The position numbers were made by a program, and so were the translations under genes. A stretch of DNA of 58,652 nt. Origin: Candidatus Obscuribacterales bacterium. GTDB taxonomy: Bacteria > Cyanobacteriota > Vampirovibrionia > Obscuribacterales > Obscuribacteraceae. The notes under the pieces were generated by a model that worked only from the letters and a program-made list of their open reading frames with translations, ran no database searches and was not told the origin of the DNA. Position 1 is the stretch's first letter. Every line of letters begins with the position of its first letter. The DNA lies in NCBI GenBank assembly GCA_019752635.1, contig JAIELX010000135.1, positions 1 to 58,652 of the forward strand. Reading direction: 5' to 3'. Shown piece after piece: positions 1-8,531 of this stretch.

Positions 1-16
1 ACGTTTTATCGGTCAT
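1..16 (-). CDS. 5' end of a gene leaving the window on the left (first five codons)
   Basis: An ATG on the minus strand (complement of CAT at 14-16) is preceded by a strong ribosome binding site, AAGGAG, read as CTCCTT at 25-30 on the plus strand, with a spacing of eight bases. The visible peptide starts M-T-D-K-T. The arrangement is that of a real start codon, but the product cannot be identified from five codons. The 148 bases between it and the metalloprotease stop at 165 would hold its promoter; I see no clear hairpin there. Confidence 0.55.
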
Positions 17-164
17 GGGGCGAGCTCCTTTTCTAGTGTTTAGCTCGGGCCTTTGACACAAATTATTTTACAGTCTCGAAGCGAAACCGTTGCAAGCTCA
101 ACTTACTGCACTCAGTGCTCAGTAGTTCGCGCTGTTGCAGTTTGTAGATTCTCCGGTGCAACGC

Positions 165-2006
165 CTATTCGCCAGACACTGATGCATAGAGCATATTGAC
201 AGTGTTTATGTCTCTTTGCGAAAGCTCACGGGCTCCGTTTTCAGAGTACATGATGTCGTTTCTGTTGGTGCTGTGTCCGAACAGTCCCAGGGAATGTCCG
301 ATTTCATGCAACGCTACTAGTCTTAATTCGCCGGGTTGCCATTCTTTGTTGTTAATAGCGCGGATCATCAGCCTGATACGAGCGCGTGTGATATCGCCCG
401 GATTTTTCAAAGTCTTCTTGTCCTTGCCTTGTGTGTGGTAATCGACGCTTGCTTCACCCGCTTCTTTCGGATTGGTAAAACCGGCTTGACTCGTAACCCA
501 CGTTACGACCATATCGGCGTTTGAGGTGGGTACGAACTCAAATCGTATCTTGTTGCCGGTCGCTTGCGTCCATGTGGTGAAAGCATTTTTTGCTTCGGCC
601 ACCAGCTGAGCGCCATTTGCCCCGGGAGCATTCGCTACGAAAACTTTGATAGGGAACTTGATCCAAACGCAGGGGCCAAGCGGCGAGTCACTGACAGAGA
701 TGAAGTTGTCGCCGGTAACGGCTACTGGGGTGATCACAGGCTTCTTTACTGCAGGCGTTGCCACCGTTGGAACCATTGGGACCATCGCTGTTAGGCTGCC
801 TGCGGAAGCGGAAGTACCGATGGACGGTTTAGGTACCATTGGCGCTAAGACCGGGGAGACGGGATCTGCTGATGATGACGCTGTGTTACTTTTCGCGACT
901 GTTGGCACGATGACCGGATTAAATGGTTCCGTCGCTGGAAACTGCTCGGGCTCTGTCGGAACCGGTGGCAACGATGCCAGGGCTGGTGCGCCGCTAGCAG
1001 AAGTGTAAGTGTCTGTGGGTTTGCTTTCTACTGATGTTGTGGTGCTCGGGGCTGCTGCGTCAGCCAGTGGCAATGGCTGACTTGCTGGTTGAGCCTCAGG
1101 GGCTATGCTCGTTGCGGCGCTGGCGATGCCGGCGGTTTCCGCAATAGTTGTCGCAGGGATGGCTGGCAGCGCGGCTGAGGGAACGACTGCGTCTACCGGA
1201 GATGTGCTGCTGCTTGTAGGAGTTCCGGAGGTCGCCTGCGGCATCGAAGCTGTGCCTACGGAGACGGCTCCACTGCTGATCTGAGGAGTTGACGCACCGG
1301 CTTCGGAAGAGACCGTACCGGTCTGCGTTGTTGATGCATCATTCACGGATGCGGCAATGCTGCCAATCGGTGATGTCGAGGTGCCGGACCCGGAAGCTGC
1401 ACTGCTTGTCTGAGGAGTTGAAGAACTGGCTACGGAAGCAGTACTGGTGCTCTGTTGTGGTGAAGAACCTGCTTTCGATGCCCGTGTGGAAGTTCCGCCT
1501 CCGTACGCCGGACCGGTATTCGGCGGCGTTGAATAACTGGCGATGGAAGGTGCGCTATCGCTCTTTGGCGCCGAAGTCCTCGCTTCGCTGGTCGAACTGC
1601 TGCGTTGGTAAGAAGACGCGCGAGGCGCTTCCGCCCTCGCCGAGATCTGTGGAGGGGGATCGGTAGAAGTTGCAACATACTTTGCCGTCCTGACTTCCTG
1701 CTGAATGCGGATGCTCATGTTGTTCCAGTAAGCGATCTTCAGTGCTTGCCCGGAGCGAACTTCCCTGATCACCAGCCGATTACCAAAGTCCGAATCATGG
1801 TAAACCGCTTGCAGACTTCCGTCTGGACGGCTGATTATGGTGACGTATTCGTTGGTCTGCGAAGCATCTTCTGTTTCTCCTGCGAGCCGATAAATCTTTC
1901 CGCCTTTTATATAAGCTGCTTCTGCGGTGGTCCCCAAGAAAGTGAACGCAAGCATGGTGAGCGTGAGAAACGCTGACAATCGTTGCGCTCTAGTCGCAGT
2001 TGGCAT
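165..2006 (-). CDS. exported matrixin-type zinc metalloprotease with a long Ser/Thr/Pro-rich linker
   Basis: A 613-residue protein. Residues 1-30 form a signal peptide ending T-A-E-A. A short globular part to about residue 115 precedes some 300 residues of low-complexity Ser/Thr/Pro/Ala sequence, then the catalytic domain (about 430-613). The zinc site is HEIGHSLGLFGHS at 567-579: His567, Glu568 and His571, with the third His at 578, one residue later than in classical metzincins; as I recall, related bacterial matrixins share this spacing. The Met-turn is D-I-M-Y near 585-587. This places it in the M10A/matrixin family. It should be secreted and hydrolyse proteins outside the cell or in the envelope, the linker acting as a spacer or wall-spanning stalk. 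GGAGG lies 14 bases upstream of the ATG, a rather long spacing. Its natural substrate is unknown. Confidence 0.85.
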   Translation of the reverse strand: MPTATRAQRLSAFLTLTMLAFTFLGTTAEAAYIKGGKIYRLAGETEDASQTNEYVTIISRPDGSLQAVYHDSDFGNRLVIREVRSGQALKIAYWNNMSIRIQQEVRTAKYVATSTDPPPQISARAEAPRASSYQRSSSTSEARTSAPKSDSAPSIASYSTPPNTGPAYGGGTSTRASKAGSSPQQSTSTASVASSSTPQTSSAASGSGTSTSPIGSIAASVNDASTTQTGTVSSEAGASTPQISSGAVSVGTASMPQATSGTPTSSSTSPVDAVVPSAALPAIPATTIAETAGIASAATSIAPEAQPASQPLPLADAAAPSTTTSVESKPTDTYTSASGAPALASLPPVPTEPEQFPATEPFNPVIVPTVAKSNTASSSADPVSPVLAPMVPKPSIGTSASAGSLTAMVPMVPTVATPAVKKPVITPVAVTGDNFISVSDSPLGPCVWIKFPIKVFVANAPGANGAQLVAEAKNAFTTWTQATGNKIRFEFVPTSNADMVVTWVTSQAGFTNPKEAGEASVDYHTQGKDKKTLKNPGDITRARIRLMIRAINNKEWQPGELRLVALHEIGHSLGLFGHSTNRNDIMYSENGARELSQRDINTVNMLYASVSGE

Positions 2007-2245
2007 AAATTCGATTGAGCCTCCAGATCTGGAACCGGTCTAGTAACAGTGAACCTTTCGACCGAAGATGAATACCCTATGTCCGGCCAGGTTCATTGTG
2101 CCGAAAAATAATGGGAAATTCGTGGAATTGCTTATTTCTTTCGCTCGTCCAATATCAAGGCAACGGCTTTCGCGGATTGCAGCCGAAAGTACTTTCGTGA
2201 CTTCAAAACCCGGACAGCGGAAGATTTCGACCGTTAAGCTTCAAC

Positions 2246-3682
2246 CTAGAAACGAGTTTCTCGAACTCGCGTCTCAATTTGTTGTAGTCTCACCAACCTC
2301 TGATGCAGCAGTTGGTCGGGAGCTTCGCCTCTCCTTCTCAGTTGTCGACGGTAGAGAAAGTGCCTAATTTCGGTGGTTGGAGTTAATACAAGAGAGTATG
2401 CCTGTCCGCAGGCTTGAACCGTGCGACCTGCAAAGTTAAGTCGATTGGAAAGCAGCGCGTTCTGCGATGGTCCATCGGATGACTCGCTGCTGTCACTACT
2501 CGACTTGTTTTGCGTAGCATAAAATGCCGTCGTATTCAGAATCCCGCGAGTGACACCGGTCAGACCAATTAGCGGACCCGACACTGCTTGCTGATCGGCC
2601 ACGCGCCTCAATTTCTCGAACTTCAGCACTTCTTTGTTCAATGGTTCATCCAACTCAGCCGAGCGCCTCACAAGAAAAGCCAGCTCCTTCACTTCAGCTG
2701 TTGCCGTGTCATCCTTTGCAGCCAGAGTCAAATCCTTTCCCATTTCGGCCAACACTTCCTTGATTACGTGAGGGCGCGATTTTGGAAACATGCGAGAAAG
2801 ACGCCTTTGCTCAACTGCTGCGGCAAAGCGCCCGACCAGGGTTCGCACAATAGGATTCAAAGTCACAATGGTGTTCGCCGATAAATTGGAGATGGCTGCC
2901 GCGCCGCTAAGGCGCGGATTGTTAAACGCTTTGAGCGAGATGCAGCTAGATGCTAACTGGGTGAAACTCTGAAGCGAATCAAGCGCATAGAATGTATCTT
3001 CAGACCACTCGGTCGAGCGCGAACGAATACTCCATGTCTTGAATTCGTAGATCAACTGGTTCTTCAAATGATCAAGTAAGCGACTCTGCAGTGCATAGAC
3101 ATGGTCTGGATCGTCCAGATTCTGCGCAACAATAATCCTTGCCCGCTCCGCCAGTAGTGCGTCGATTTTGCCCACAAAAGAGGATACTGTTTTCGCCGAT
3201 TTCGCAGGAGAATAGCCTGCTCGACCTGCCAGATACGATTGCATGAGGTTTCCCGCTAACGCTGTGCCTGACGCGGAACCACTAATGGCTTGCCCGATAA
3301 GGGCACACTTGACCCCGGATTTTTGACTATCCTTCGAAATGAGATCTGGGTTTCTCAGACCTCGAGCTCGCTGACTTAAGTCTATTAACGTGTTCGAAAA
3401 ACTAAGCGCTGTGCCGGTTTCGCGCGCCATGGGATAAATCCACTGCTGAAAAAAGGTCTTCTTGTTTACCGATTGGTGATATGAGATGTTGAATCGAGCC
3501 AAGTCGATGCAGAGCTGCATGATTTGCTTGTCTATCACCATTATCTCCGGGCTTCGAAAACCTGAGACCCGTTGCTCGTTGGAAGAACTTGGGTAGCCTG
3601 GTGACGGAGCTGCCAGCAGATAAAGACTTGCCACCATTATTGAAACGACAATGAGATTTATTCGTAATCGAAGCGATGGCAT
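2246..3682 (-). CDS. exported or membrane protein of unknown function, tandem paralogue 1
   Basis: 478 residues, starting with a hydrophobic N-terminal segment (about 8-27) that looks like a signal peptide or anchor. The body alternates amphipathic helices with small-residue-rich hydrophobic stretches, for example G-S-A-S-G-T-A-L-A-G near residue 140, and ends in charged helices. It is clearly related to the next gene upstream: both show a helix with the pattern K-I/E-I-D-[AS]-L-L-A-[EQ]-R followed by a long helical region, then a second small-residue-rich segment and a C-terminal Q-[LI]-R-x-R-L type helix. Its ATG lies eight bases after the stop of that neighbour and no Shine-Dalgarno sequence is visible, so translation may be coupled. 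I do not recognise the family. It probably works with its paralogue in the envelope. Confidence 0.7.
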   Translation of the reverse strand: MPSLRLRINLIVVSIMVASLYLLAAPSPGYPSSSNEQRVSGFRSPEIMVIDKQIMQLCIDLARFNISYHQSVNKKTFFQQWIYPMARETGTALSFSNTLIDLSQRARGLRNPDLISKDSQKSGVKCALIGQAISGSASGTALAGNLMQSYLAGRAGYSPAKSAKTVSSFVGKIDALLAERARIIVAQNLDDPDHVYALQSRLLDHLKNQLIYEFKTWSIRSRSTEWSEDTFYALDSLQSFTQLASSCISLKAFNNPRLSGAAAISNLSANTIVTLNPIVRTLVGRFAAAVEQRRLSRMFPKSRPHVIKEVLAEMGKDLTLAAKDDTATAEVKELAFLVRRSAELDEPLNKEVLKFEKLRRVADQQAVSGPLIGLTGVTRGILNTTAFYATQNKSSSDSSESSDGPSQNALLSNRLNFAGRTVQACGQAYSLVLTPTTEIRHFLYRRQLRRRGEAPDQLLHQRLVRLQQIETRVRETRF

Positions 3683-3690
3683 TTCGAAAC

Positions 3691-5085
3691 TTAGAGCGCT
3701 TGCAGGGTCTTCTCGAGCTCGTCAAGGTGTGAAAGCCTTTCTCGAATCAATTGCGCGGGAAGACGATGATTCTTCTTTAAATGGTGCTCGTAACTGAGAC
3801 TTGCAAGTAACCAGGCAGCGTTACCCACCAACGCCATGCTGGTACCGACAGTTCCACACACGGCACCTTTGTAGCTCAAGTCGAATTGCTTGCGTGGACG
3901 ATCGGGAAAGAATCTGTAGTATCCACGGGTGCCGAGAATACCTTGAGTCATCAACAAACTTCCGATGGCCGGACCCATGATTGAAGTTTGCAAGGCCACT
4001 TTGTTCAGTCGGTCCATCGTTGTAGCTTCGTTTTCCAGTTCGGCGACAAATCGCTTCGTAGAGTCGCTGTAGAGCCCCATTCGCCGGGCCGAGGACATCG
4101 CCGGAATGAGCGAGCCCTGGTTACCGCCGGCGGAATCAAGGAGCTTGCATTGCGTGGACAGTTCAGCCAAGTCTGATTCTGAATAACCAAACTTTTTCCT
4201 GTGCTTTTTCAGCATGAACTTTCTCTGCGCATGGAGCTGCGCTGAACACAAAAGCGGCGCGGCCATTGCCATCGCACCGCTTATGGTGAATACAATATTG
4301 CTGGGTCCGTTCAGTTTTGGCTCGGTTAGCGCCTTGCGACCCAGCCCTGCTCCGACAGCGCTCAGTGTACTGTAAGCGATATTCTGCAGGAAGAATAGAT
4401 TTTGCGCTGTAAATGCACTGGCGGTGTTAGCCCTGAAAGTAGAATACTCGTTTACAAAAGCGCTGCGCATGGACCGAAGTATTCTGCCTTCTACTTTTGC
4501 GCGGGCGTAGGCAGGATTCTGACTGTGCGCTTCAACCAATGCTTCTCGCTGCGCCAGCAGCGAATCTATTTCTTTTAGATGGGACTCGACGTATCGATTG
4601 GCCCCTCTTGCGTCAAACCCATGGCGGCGAGCTTTCAATGCACGCAAGGCATTAACACCCAATGCAAATGCCGAGCCTGATGCCGCGACGATGGCAGTTG
4701 TTTCTGCTGCGCAAAGCCCGCGGTCTACAGGCTCCTTTCTGAAGCTGAGCAAACGTTTGCGCCCGCGGTTGAATTGCTCAATCCCGGTCACTTCGAACGC
4801 CAAGCCTCCTGCCGCACCCGCTTCCTGTGTCCCAATGAAAACCAATCTCTGCAGATTGGAGATGGAGGAGTGTTCCAATCGATAGTTCAAGCTAAAACGT
4901 TCGAGCTCCACACTTTTCAGCAAAATTGCTTTGGTGACCTTTGTGTACTCGTCGCTAAACTGCTGATCGACCAATTCAGGTGGGGAGGATTCCTGTGCCC
5001 GACAAGCAGGGCTTGATGTTGTTCCTGTCAGAAGTATGAGGGTGAGCGATATGAGGGAGAGCTTTTGATGCCGGAGGGATGCCAT
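3691..5085 (-). CDS. exported or membrane protein of unknown function, tandem paralogue 2
   Basis: 464 residues with an N-terminal signal peptide (hydrophobic core at about 10-22, followed by S-P-A-C-R-A-Q; the Cys is not in a good lipobox). The rest is mostly helical, with three or four hydrophobic, Gly/Ala-rich stretches (about 140-155, 250-270 and 380-410) that could insert in a membrane. AGGA sits seven bases before the ATG. It is first in a two-gene unit with the downstream paralogue, gap eight bases. The two proteins differ throughout, so the duplication is old. No catalytic motif is visible and I assign no function. Confidence 0.7.
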   Translation of the reverse strand: MASLRHQKLSLISLTLILLTGTTSSPACRAQESSPPELVDQQFSDEYTKVTKAILLKSVELERFSLNYRLEHSSISNLQRLVFIGTQEAGAAGGLAFEVTGIEQFNRGRKRLLSFRKEPVDRGLCAAETTAIVAASGSAFALGVNALRALKARRHGFDARGANRYVESHLKEIDSLLAQREALVEAHSQNPAYARAKVEGRILRSMRSAFVNEYSTFRANTASAFTAQNLFFLQNIAYSTLSAVGAGLGRKALTEPKLNGPSNIVFTISGAMAMAAPLLCSAQLHAQRKFMLKKHRKKFGYSESDLAELSTQCKLLDSAGGNQGSLIPAMSSARRMGLYSDSTKRFVAELENEATTMDRLNKVALQTSIMGPAIGSLLMTQGILGTRGYYRFFPDRPRKQFDLSYKGAVCGTVGTSMALVGNAAWLLASLSYEHHLKKNHRLPAQLIRERLSHLDELEKTLQAL

Positions 5086-5133
5086 TACTGTTCCTAAATT
5101 CGTTGGTAGGGGATGAAATGAGAGTCGCGCTGC

Positions 5134-6387
5134 TTACATAGTTACTCCCTTTGTCTTGACGATCCGCAAACAGTTATCCGGGTGCGCAATTTTAGGGGGA
5201 TCCAGGTGAGATAGCCTGGAAAATAACCTGCTCATTCTGTTCCTTTCTCCCGACCGTTCGGTGATCGTTGTTAGCCCCGGCCCCGGCAAGCCGGAAGTAG
5301 AGAAGTTGTACAGAAGATCAACCGGAATGTTGTGTCCTATGAAACCACGATCCAGGGTCGTAAAGTCAATGGTGTGCATTCTCCGCTTCGCTTGCACCAG
5401 CGCCTCGCCTTCCTGTTCGGGCGTTTCGGTCTTTACCGGGTTAGTCTGCAACGTTCCTGTTATTAGTGATTTGATTGAGTCGGCGCATTCACCGAGCCTG
5501 CAGTAGCCACCGTGAATAAGCTGAGACGCTACAAGCGCTTTATCATGTTGAGACATGTAGAGTCGCACCGCTGTTGTGCCGCTGAGACTCAGGTATCTTT
5601 TGGCGTAGTGCTCAACCACTTCCGCATCAATATCCGGGCAAACCAGTGCGGCTTCAGTTATGTACTTCCGTTCTCTCAAGAATGGCGTGGCGCGAACAAC
5701 AAGTCTGGTGCCCATGGAGTGCGCAAATATGCGTACTGTTAGTCGTGCATCGGTCGAGCACATGGACTCTAGCCGCTCCATCGCTTCATTGAAATGCTCC
5801 TGGCTCCACTCATTGTTCGTTTCATCGGTCGAGTAACCACGCACTCGCCCTGCTGATGGCCAGGAGTAGAGGATGACGGGGGCTTCAAATTTGTATGCGA
5901 ACCGTGCCGCTGTCCGATACCCGGTTTTGAATGTGGTATTAAAGCCGTGTGCGAACAAAACTGTTTCGGCTTTTTTCGATACCAATGCAGATGCCGCAAC
6001 GGACTTGTAAAAACTATCTTGGATTTGCCCGAAGGTTTCTTTCTGAATCAATTCCAAATTGCAGCTTTCAGGTTGATCATCTTCTGATGCAGCACTCCAA
6101 CCCAGCTTCTTTAGCTCATCGGTAATCAGCTTGCCGTCCGTATTTTGAACCACGCAGTAACCGCTGCCCATGTAAGGATCATGCTTGCAGTCAACGATGT
6201 ATTTTCGGTGCGGACCGAAAGCTGCTTTCTGCGCAGAGTCAGGAGACGGCAAGTTGCGGTCGGTGATGAAATAGACTGGTACCCGAAGCAAACGCGGCGG
6301 TGTCTCCGTGCCGAAGGCGCCGCAGGCGAAAATGAGGCAGCTTGCCATTGCTGCCAGAAGTACGGTCAAGCTTCGGGGTAAGGTCAT
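5134..6387 (-). CDS. exported alpha/beta hydrolase, DUF900-like
   Basis: The ATG at 6387 gives a signal peptide (M-T-L-P-R-S-L-T-V-L-L-A-A-M-A-S) and a 417-residue protein; an ATG 18 codons earlier would add a non-signal extension. Family marks of DUF900-type hydrolases are visible: V-L-F-A-H-G-F-N (oxyanion strand), I-L-Y-S-W-P-S, N-N-E-W-S-Q-E-H-F and the nucleophile elbow A-H-S-M-G-T-R, with Ser as the nucleophile. Acid and His candidates follow in P-D-I-D-A and the C-terminal G-H-N region. The substrate is probably an ester, amide or lipid but cannot be read from sequence. A close paralogue with the same motif order lies at 53819-55111 on the other strand. It is divergent from the sulfatase island. 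Confidence 0.8.
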   Translation of the reverse strand: MTLPRSLTVLLAAMASCLIFACGAFGTETPPRLLRVPVYFITDRNLPSPDSAQKAAFGPHRKYIVDCKHDPYMGSGYCVVQNTDGKLITDELKKLGWSAASEDDQPESCNLELIQKETFGQIQDSFYKSVAASALVSKKAETVLFAHGFNTTFKTGYRTAARFAYKFEAPVILYSWPSAGRVRGYSTDETNNEWSQEHFNEAMERLESMCSTDARLTVRIFAHSMGTRLVVRATPFLRERKYITEAALVCPDIDAEVVEHYAKRYLSLSGTTAVRLYMSQHDKALVASQLIHGGYCRLGECADSIKSLITGTLQTNPVKTETPEQEGEALVQAKRRMHTIDFTTLDRGFIGHNIPVDLLYNFSTSGLPGPGLTTITERSGERNRMSRLFSRLSHLDPPKIAHPDNCLRIVKTKGVTM

Positions 6388-6912
6388 TTGAATGAACCTG
6401 CAATAGATGCCGCAATTCCGCATGGAAAAATCTATCATCACCGAACCTCGGAGAAAATGATTTGAAGTTTCCTAAATTCAAGCTTAGTTGCCAGTTCCGG
6501 ATTCGAACAGCTCCTGGAACCCGCCACCAATGAGGACCGCACGGTGGATCGCGAGAAGTAAACCTTTTGTCAGGTTTGAGTTACCTTCATGCTCAAGTCA
6601 AGCAGTAAAGAGGATTACCATTTGCTCCCTCTCGAATCGACTTCGACAGTGACACCATCACGCGCGACAATCCGCACCGGCAACGGGTACAAATGCGCTC
6701 GACAGCGCGAGTGCCAGGAGAACTTTGCAAATGCAACTAAGAGTCGGCAGGCTTGGGGTGATATCGATGGTGGAACTTGCTGCCATCGGGGCGCCGGTAT
6801 GCGCTGGTCGAACGAGAACTGCGGCCGTGTAGATGTTTCCGCGCCGTGGTATCGTCTACAGTCTCAAAGCAATCGTCCATTGTTGTGGACCTCAATCGCG
6901 GGAGCCCTTGTC
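6388..6912. other. divergent intergenic region between the hydrolase and the first sulfatase
   Basis: This 525-base stretch must hold the promoters of both flanking genes. The sulfatase frame stays open from an ATG at 6589, but the predicted 108 extra residues have no signal-peptide or domain character and are rich in Arg, Ser and Cys. I treat them as non-coding. No convincing hairpin or operator is seen. Confidence 0.45.
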
Positions 6913-8523
6913 TTGAATCATCACCTGAAACTAACTTGCATCGCGGCCCTGATGGCGGTCATGGTGCTAATGCCCTCAGCAGCATTCTGTGCGACGGAAG
7001 CAAAAAAGCCGAACATCATAATGATCATGGGCGACGACATTGGCTGGTTCAATATTGGCGCGTATCATCAAGGCATCATGAGCGGTCGCACGCCCAACCT
7101 CGACAAGATGGCTGCGGAAGGAATGCGTTGCACGGACTATTACGCTGAGGCAAGTTGCACTGCTGGTCGCGCAAACTTCATTACAGGAGAACTTCCGATT
7201 CGCACTGGCATGACAACAGTGGGGCAGGCCGGCGCTTCAATCGGGATTCCCGATGAAGCCGTAACCATTGCGACCGCCCTCAAGGCTCAAGGATATAGTA
7301 CCGGCCAGTTTGGCAAGAACCACCTGGGCGATCAGAACAGATTTCTCCCGACCGTCCATGGCTTTGATGAGTTCTTCGGTTACCTGTATCACTTGGACGC
7401 GATGGAAGATCCGTCGCACCCGAACTATCCAGCTGAGCTGAAGAATACGGTTGGACCGCGCAACATGATTCACAGTTGGGCAACCCAAACCGATGATCCG
7501 ACAGTAGAGCCTCGCTGGGGTAAGGTTGGTCGGCAGAAAATTCAAGACGCCGGCACCTTGTATCCCAAGCGGATGGAAACGGTTGACGATGAGATTCTCG
7601 ACCACACTATCAAGTTTATGGACAAGGCGAAGAGCGACGGCAAGCCGTTCTTTGTTTGGTTGAATCCCACTCGCATGCACATCGTCACGCATCTTCCGCC
7701 CAAGTACGAAGCGATGAGAACCGGTCAAAATGGTTGGTCAACTGAAGAAGCCGGTATGGCCCAGCTGGATGACATTGTCGGATCTGTCCTTAAGTACGTA
7801 AAAGACAATGGTATGGATGAAAATACCATTGTCGCCTTCACCACTGATAATGGCACCGAAAACTTCACCTGGCCCGATGGCGGTCAGACTCCCTTTGCCG
7901 GTGGAAAGGGCACCGCGTTGGAAGGCGGTTTCCGTGTTCCGATGATTGTGAGGTGGCCCGGTAAAATTCCCGCTGGCAAAGTTCAAAACGAGCTCATGTC
8001 TGGTCTGGATTGGTTCCCGACACTGCTGGCAGCAGCAGGCGCACCGACTATCAAAGACGACCTGCTGCAGGGCAAGGAACTGGGCCGTCGCAACTATCGA
8101 GTTCATCTCGATGGCTACAACCAGTTGGACTTACTCACGGGGAAAGGTCCGTCTTGCAGAAACGAAATCATGTACTTCACCGAAGGCACTCTTGGTGCCG
8201 TGCGAATCAATGACTACAAGTATCGCTTTACCGATCAACCCAACGGATGGTTGGGCGCTACGGAGAAGGTAGACTGGCCGATATTGTGCAACCTGCGTTT
8301 GGATCCCTTCGAACGAACTGGCCTATCCGACGGCAAGACGGGGTCAGTGGCGTACTACAACTGGTTCGTTTATGAATTTTGGCGCTTTGTTTTCGTTCAA
8401 CAGAAAGTGTCGGAAGTCGCACAGTCGTTCGTAGATTATCCGCCGATGCAAAAGGGTGCAAGCTTCAATATGGAAGCCGTAAAAGAATCTATATTGCGCA
8501 AGCTAAGCGCTCCGAGCAAGTGA
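6913..8523 (+). CDS. exported arylsulfatase, type I (formylglycine-dependent), C-T-A-G-R type
   Basis: Hydrolyses sulfate esters in the periplasm or outside the cell. I choose the TTG at 6913 (536 residues): it has GGGAG eight bases upstream (6900-6904) and is followed at once by a signal peptide ending A-A-F-C-A. Sulfatase marks are in order: metal-binding N-I-I-M-I-M-G-D-D-I-G-W, the active-site motif S-C-T-A-G-R whose Cys must be converted to formylglycine, G-Q-F-G-K-N-H-L-G-D, G-F-D-E-F-F-G, and the second metal site T-T-D-N-G-T-E. The motif has Ala where classical sulfatases have Pro, a known variant in one arylsulfatase branch. The activating enzyme is encoded eight bases downstream, so the two genes form an operon. 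Specific substrate unknown. Confidence 0.9.
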   Translation: MNHHLKLTCIAALMAVMVLMPSAAFCATEAKKPNIIMIMGDDIGWFNIGAYHQGIMSGRTPNLDKMAAEGMRCTDYYAEASCTAGRANFITGELPIRTGMTTVGQAGASIGIPDEAVTIATALKAQGYSTGQFGKNHLGDQNRFLPTVHGFDEFFGYLYHLDAMEDPSHPNYPAELKNTVGPRNMIHSWATQTDDPTVEPRWGKVGRQKIQDAGTLYPKRMETVDDEILDHTIKFMDKAKSDGKPFFVWLNPTRMHIVTHLPPKYEAMRTGQNGWSTEEAGMAQLDDIVGSVLKYVKDNGMDENTIVAFTTDNGTENFTWPDGGQTPFAGGKGTALEGGFRVPMIVRWPGKIPAGKVQNELMSGLDWFPTLLAAAGAPTIKDDLLQGKELGRRNYRVHLDGYNQLDLLTGKGPSCRNEIMYFTEGTLGAVRINDYKYRFTDQPNGWLGATEKVDWPILCNLRLDPFERTGLSDGKTGSVAYYNWFVYEFWRFVFVQQKVSEVAQSFVDYPPMQKGASFNMEAVKESILRKLSAPSK

Positions 8524-8531
8524 CAGCACTT

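Noticed and set aside
6480..6570. tRNA-like GTTCGAATCC sequence on the minus strand
   Set aside because: The stem of the T arm does not pair, and no acceptor stem or anticodon arm can be built around it.
6589..6912. N-terminal extension of the first sulfatase
   Set aside because: The extra 108 residues show no domain or export signal, while a TTG at 6913 with a ribosome site opens directly on a signal peptide.
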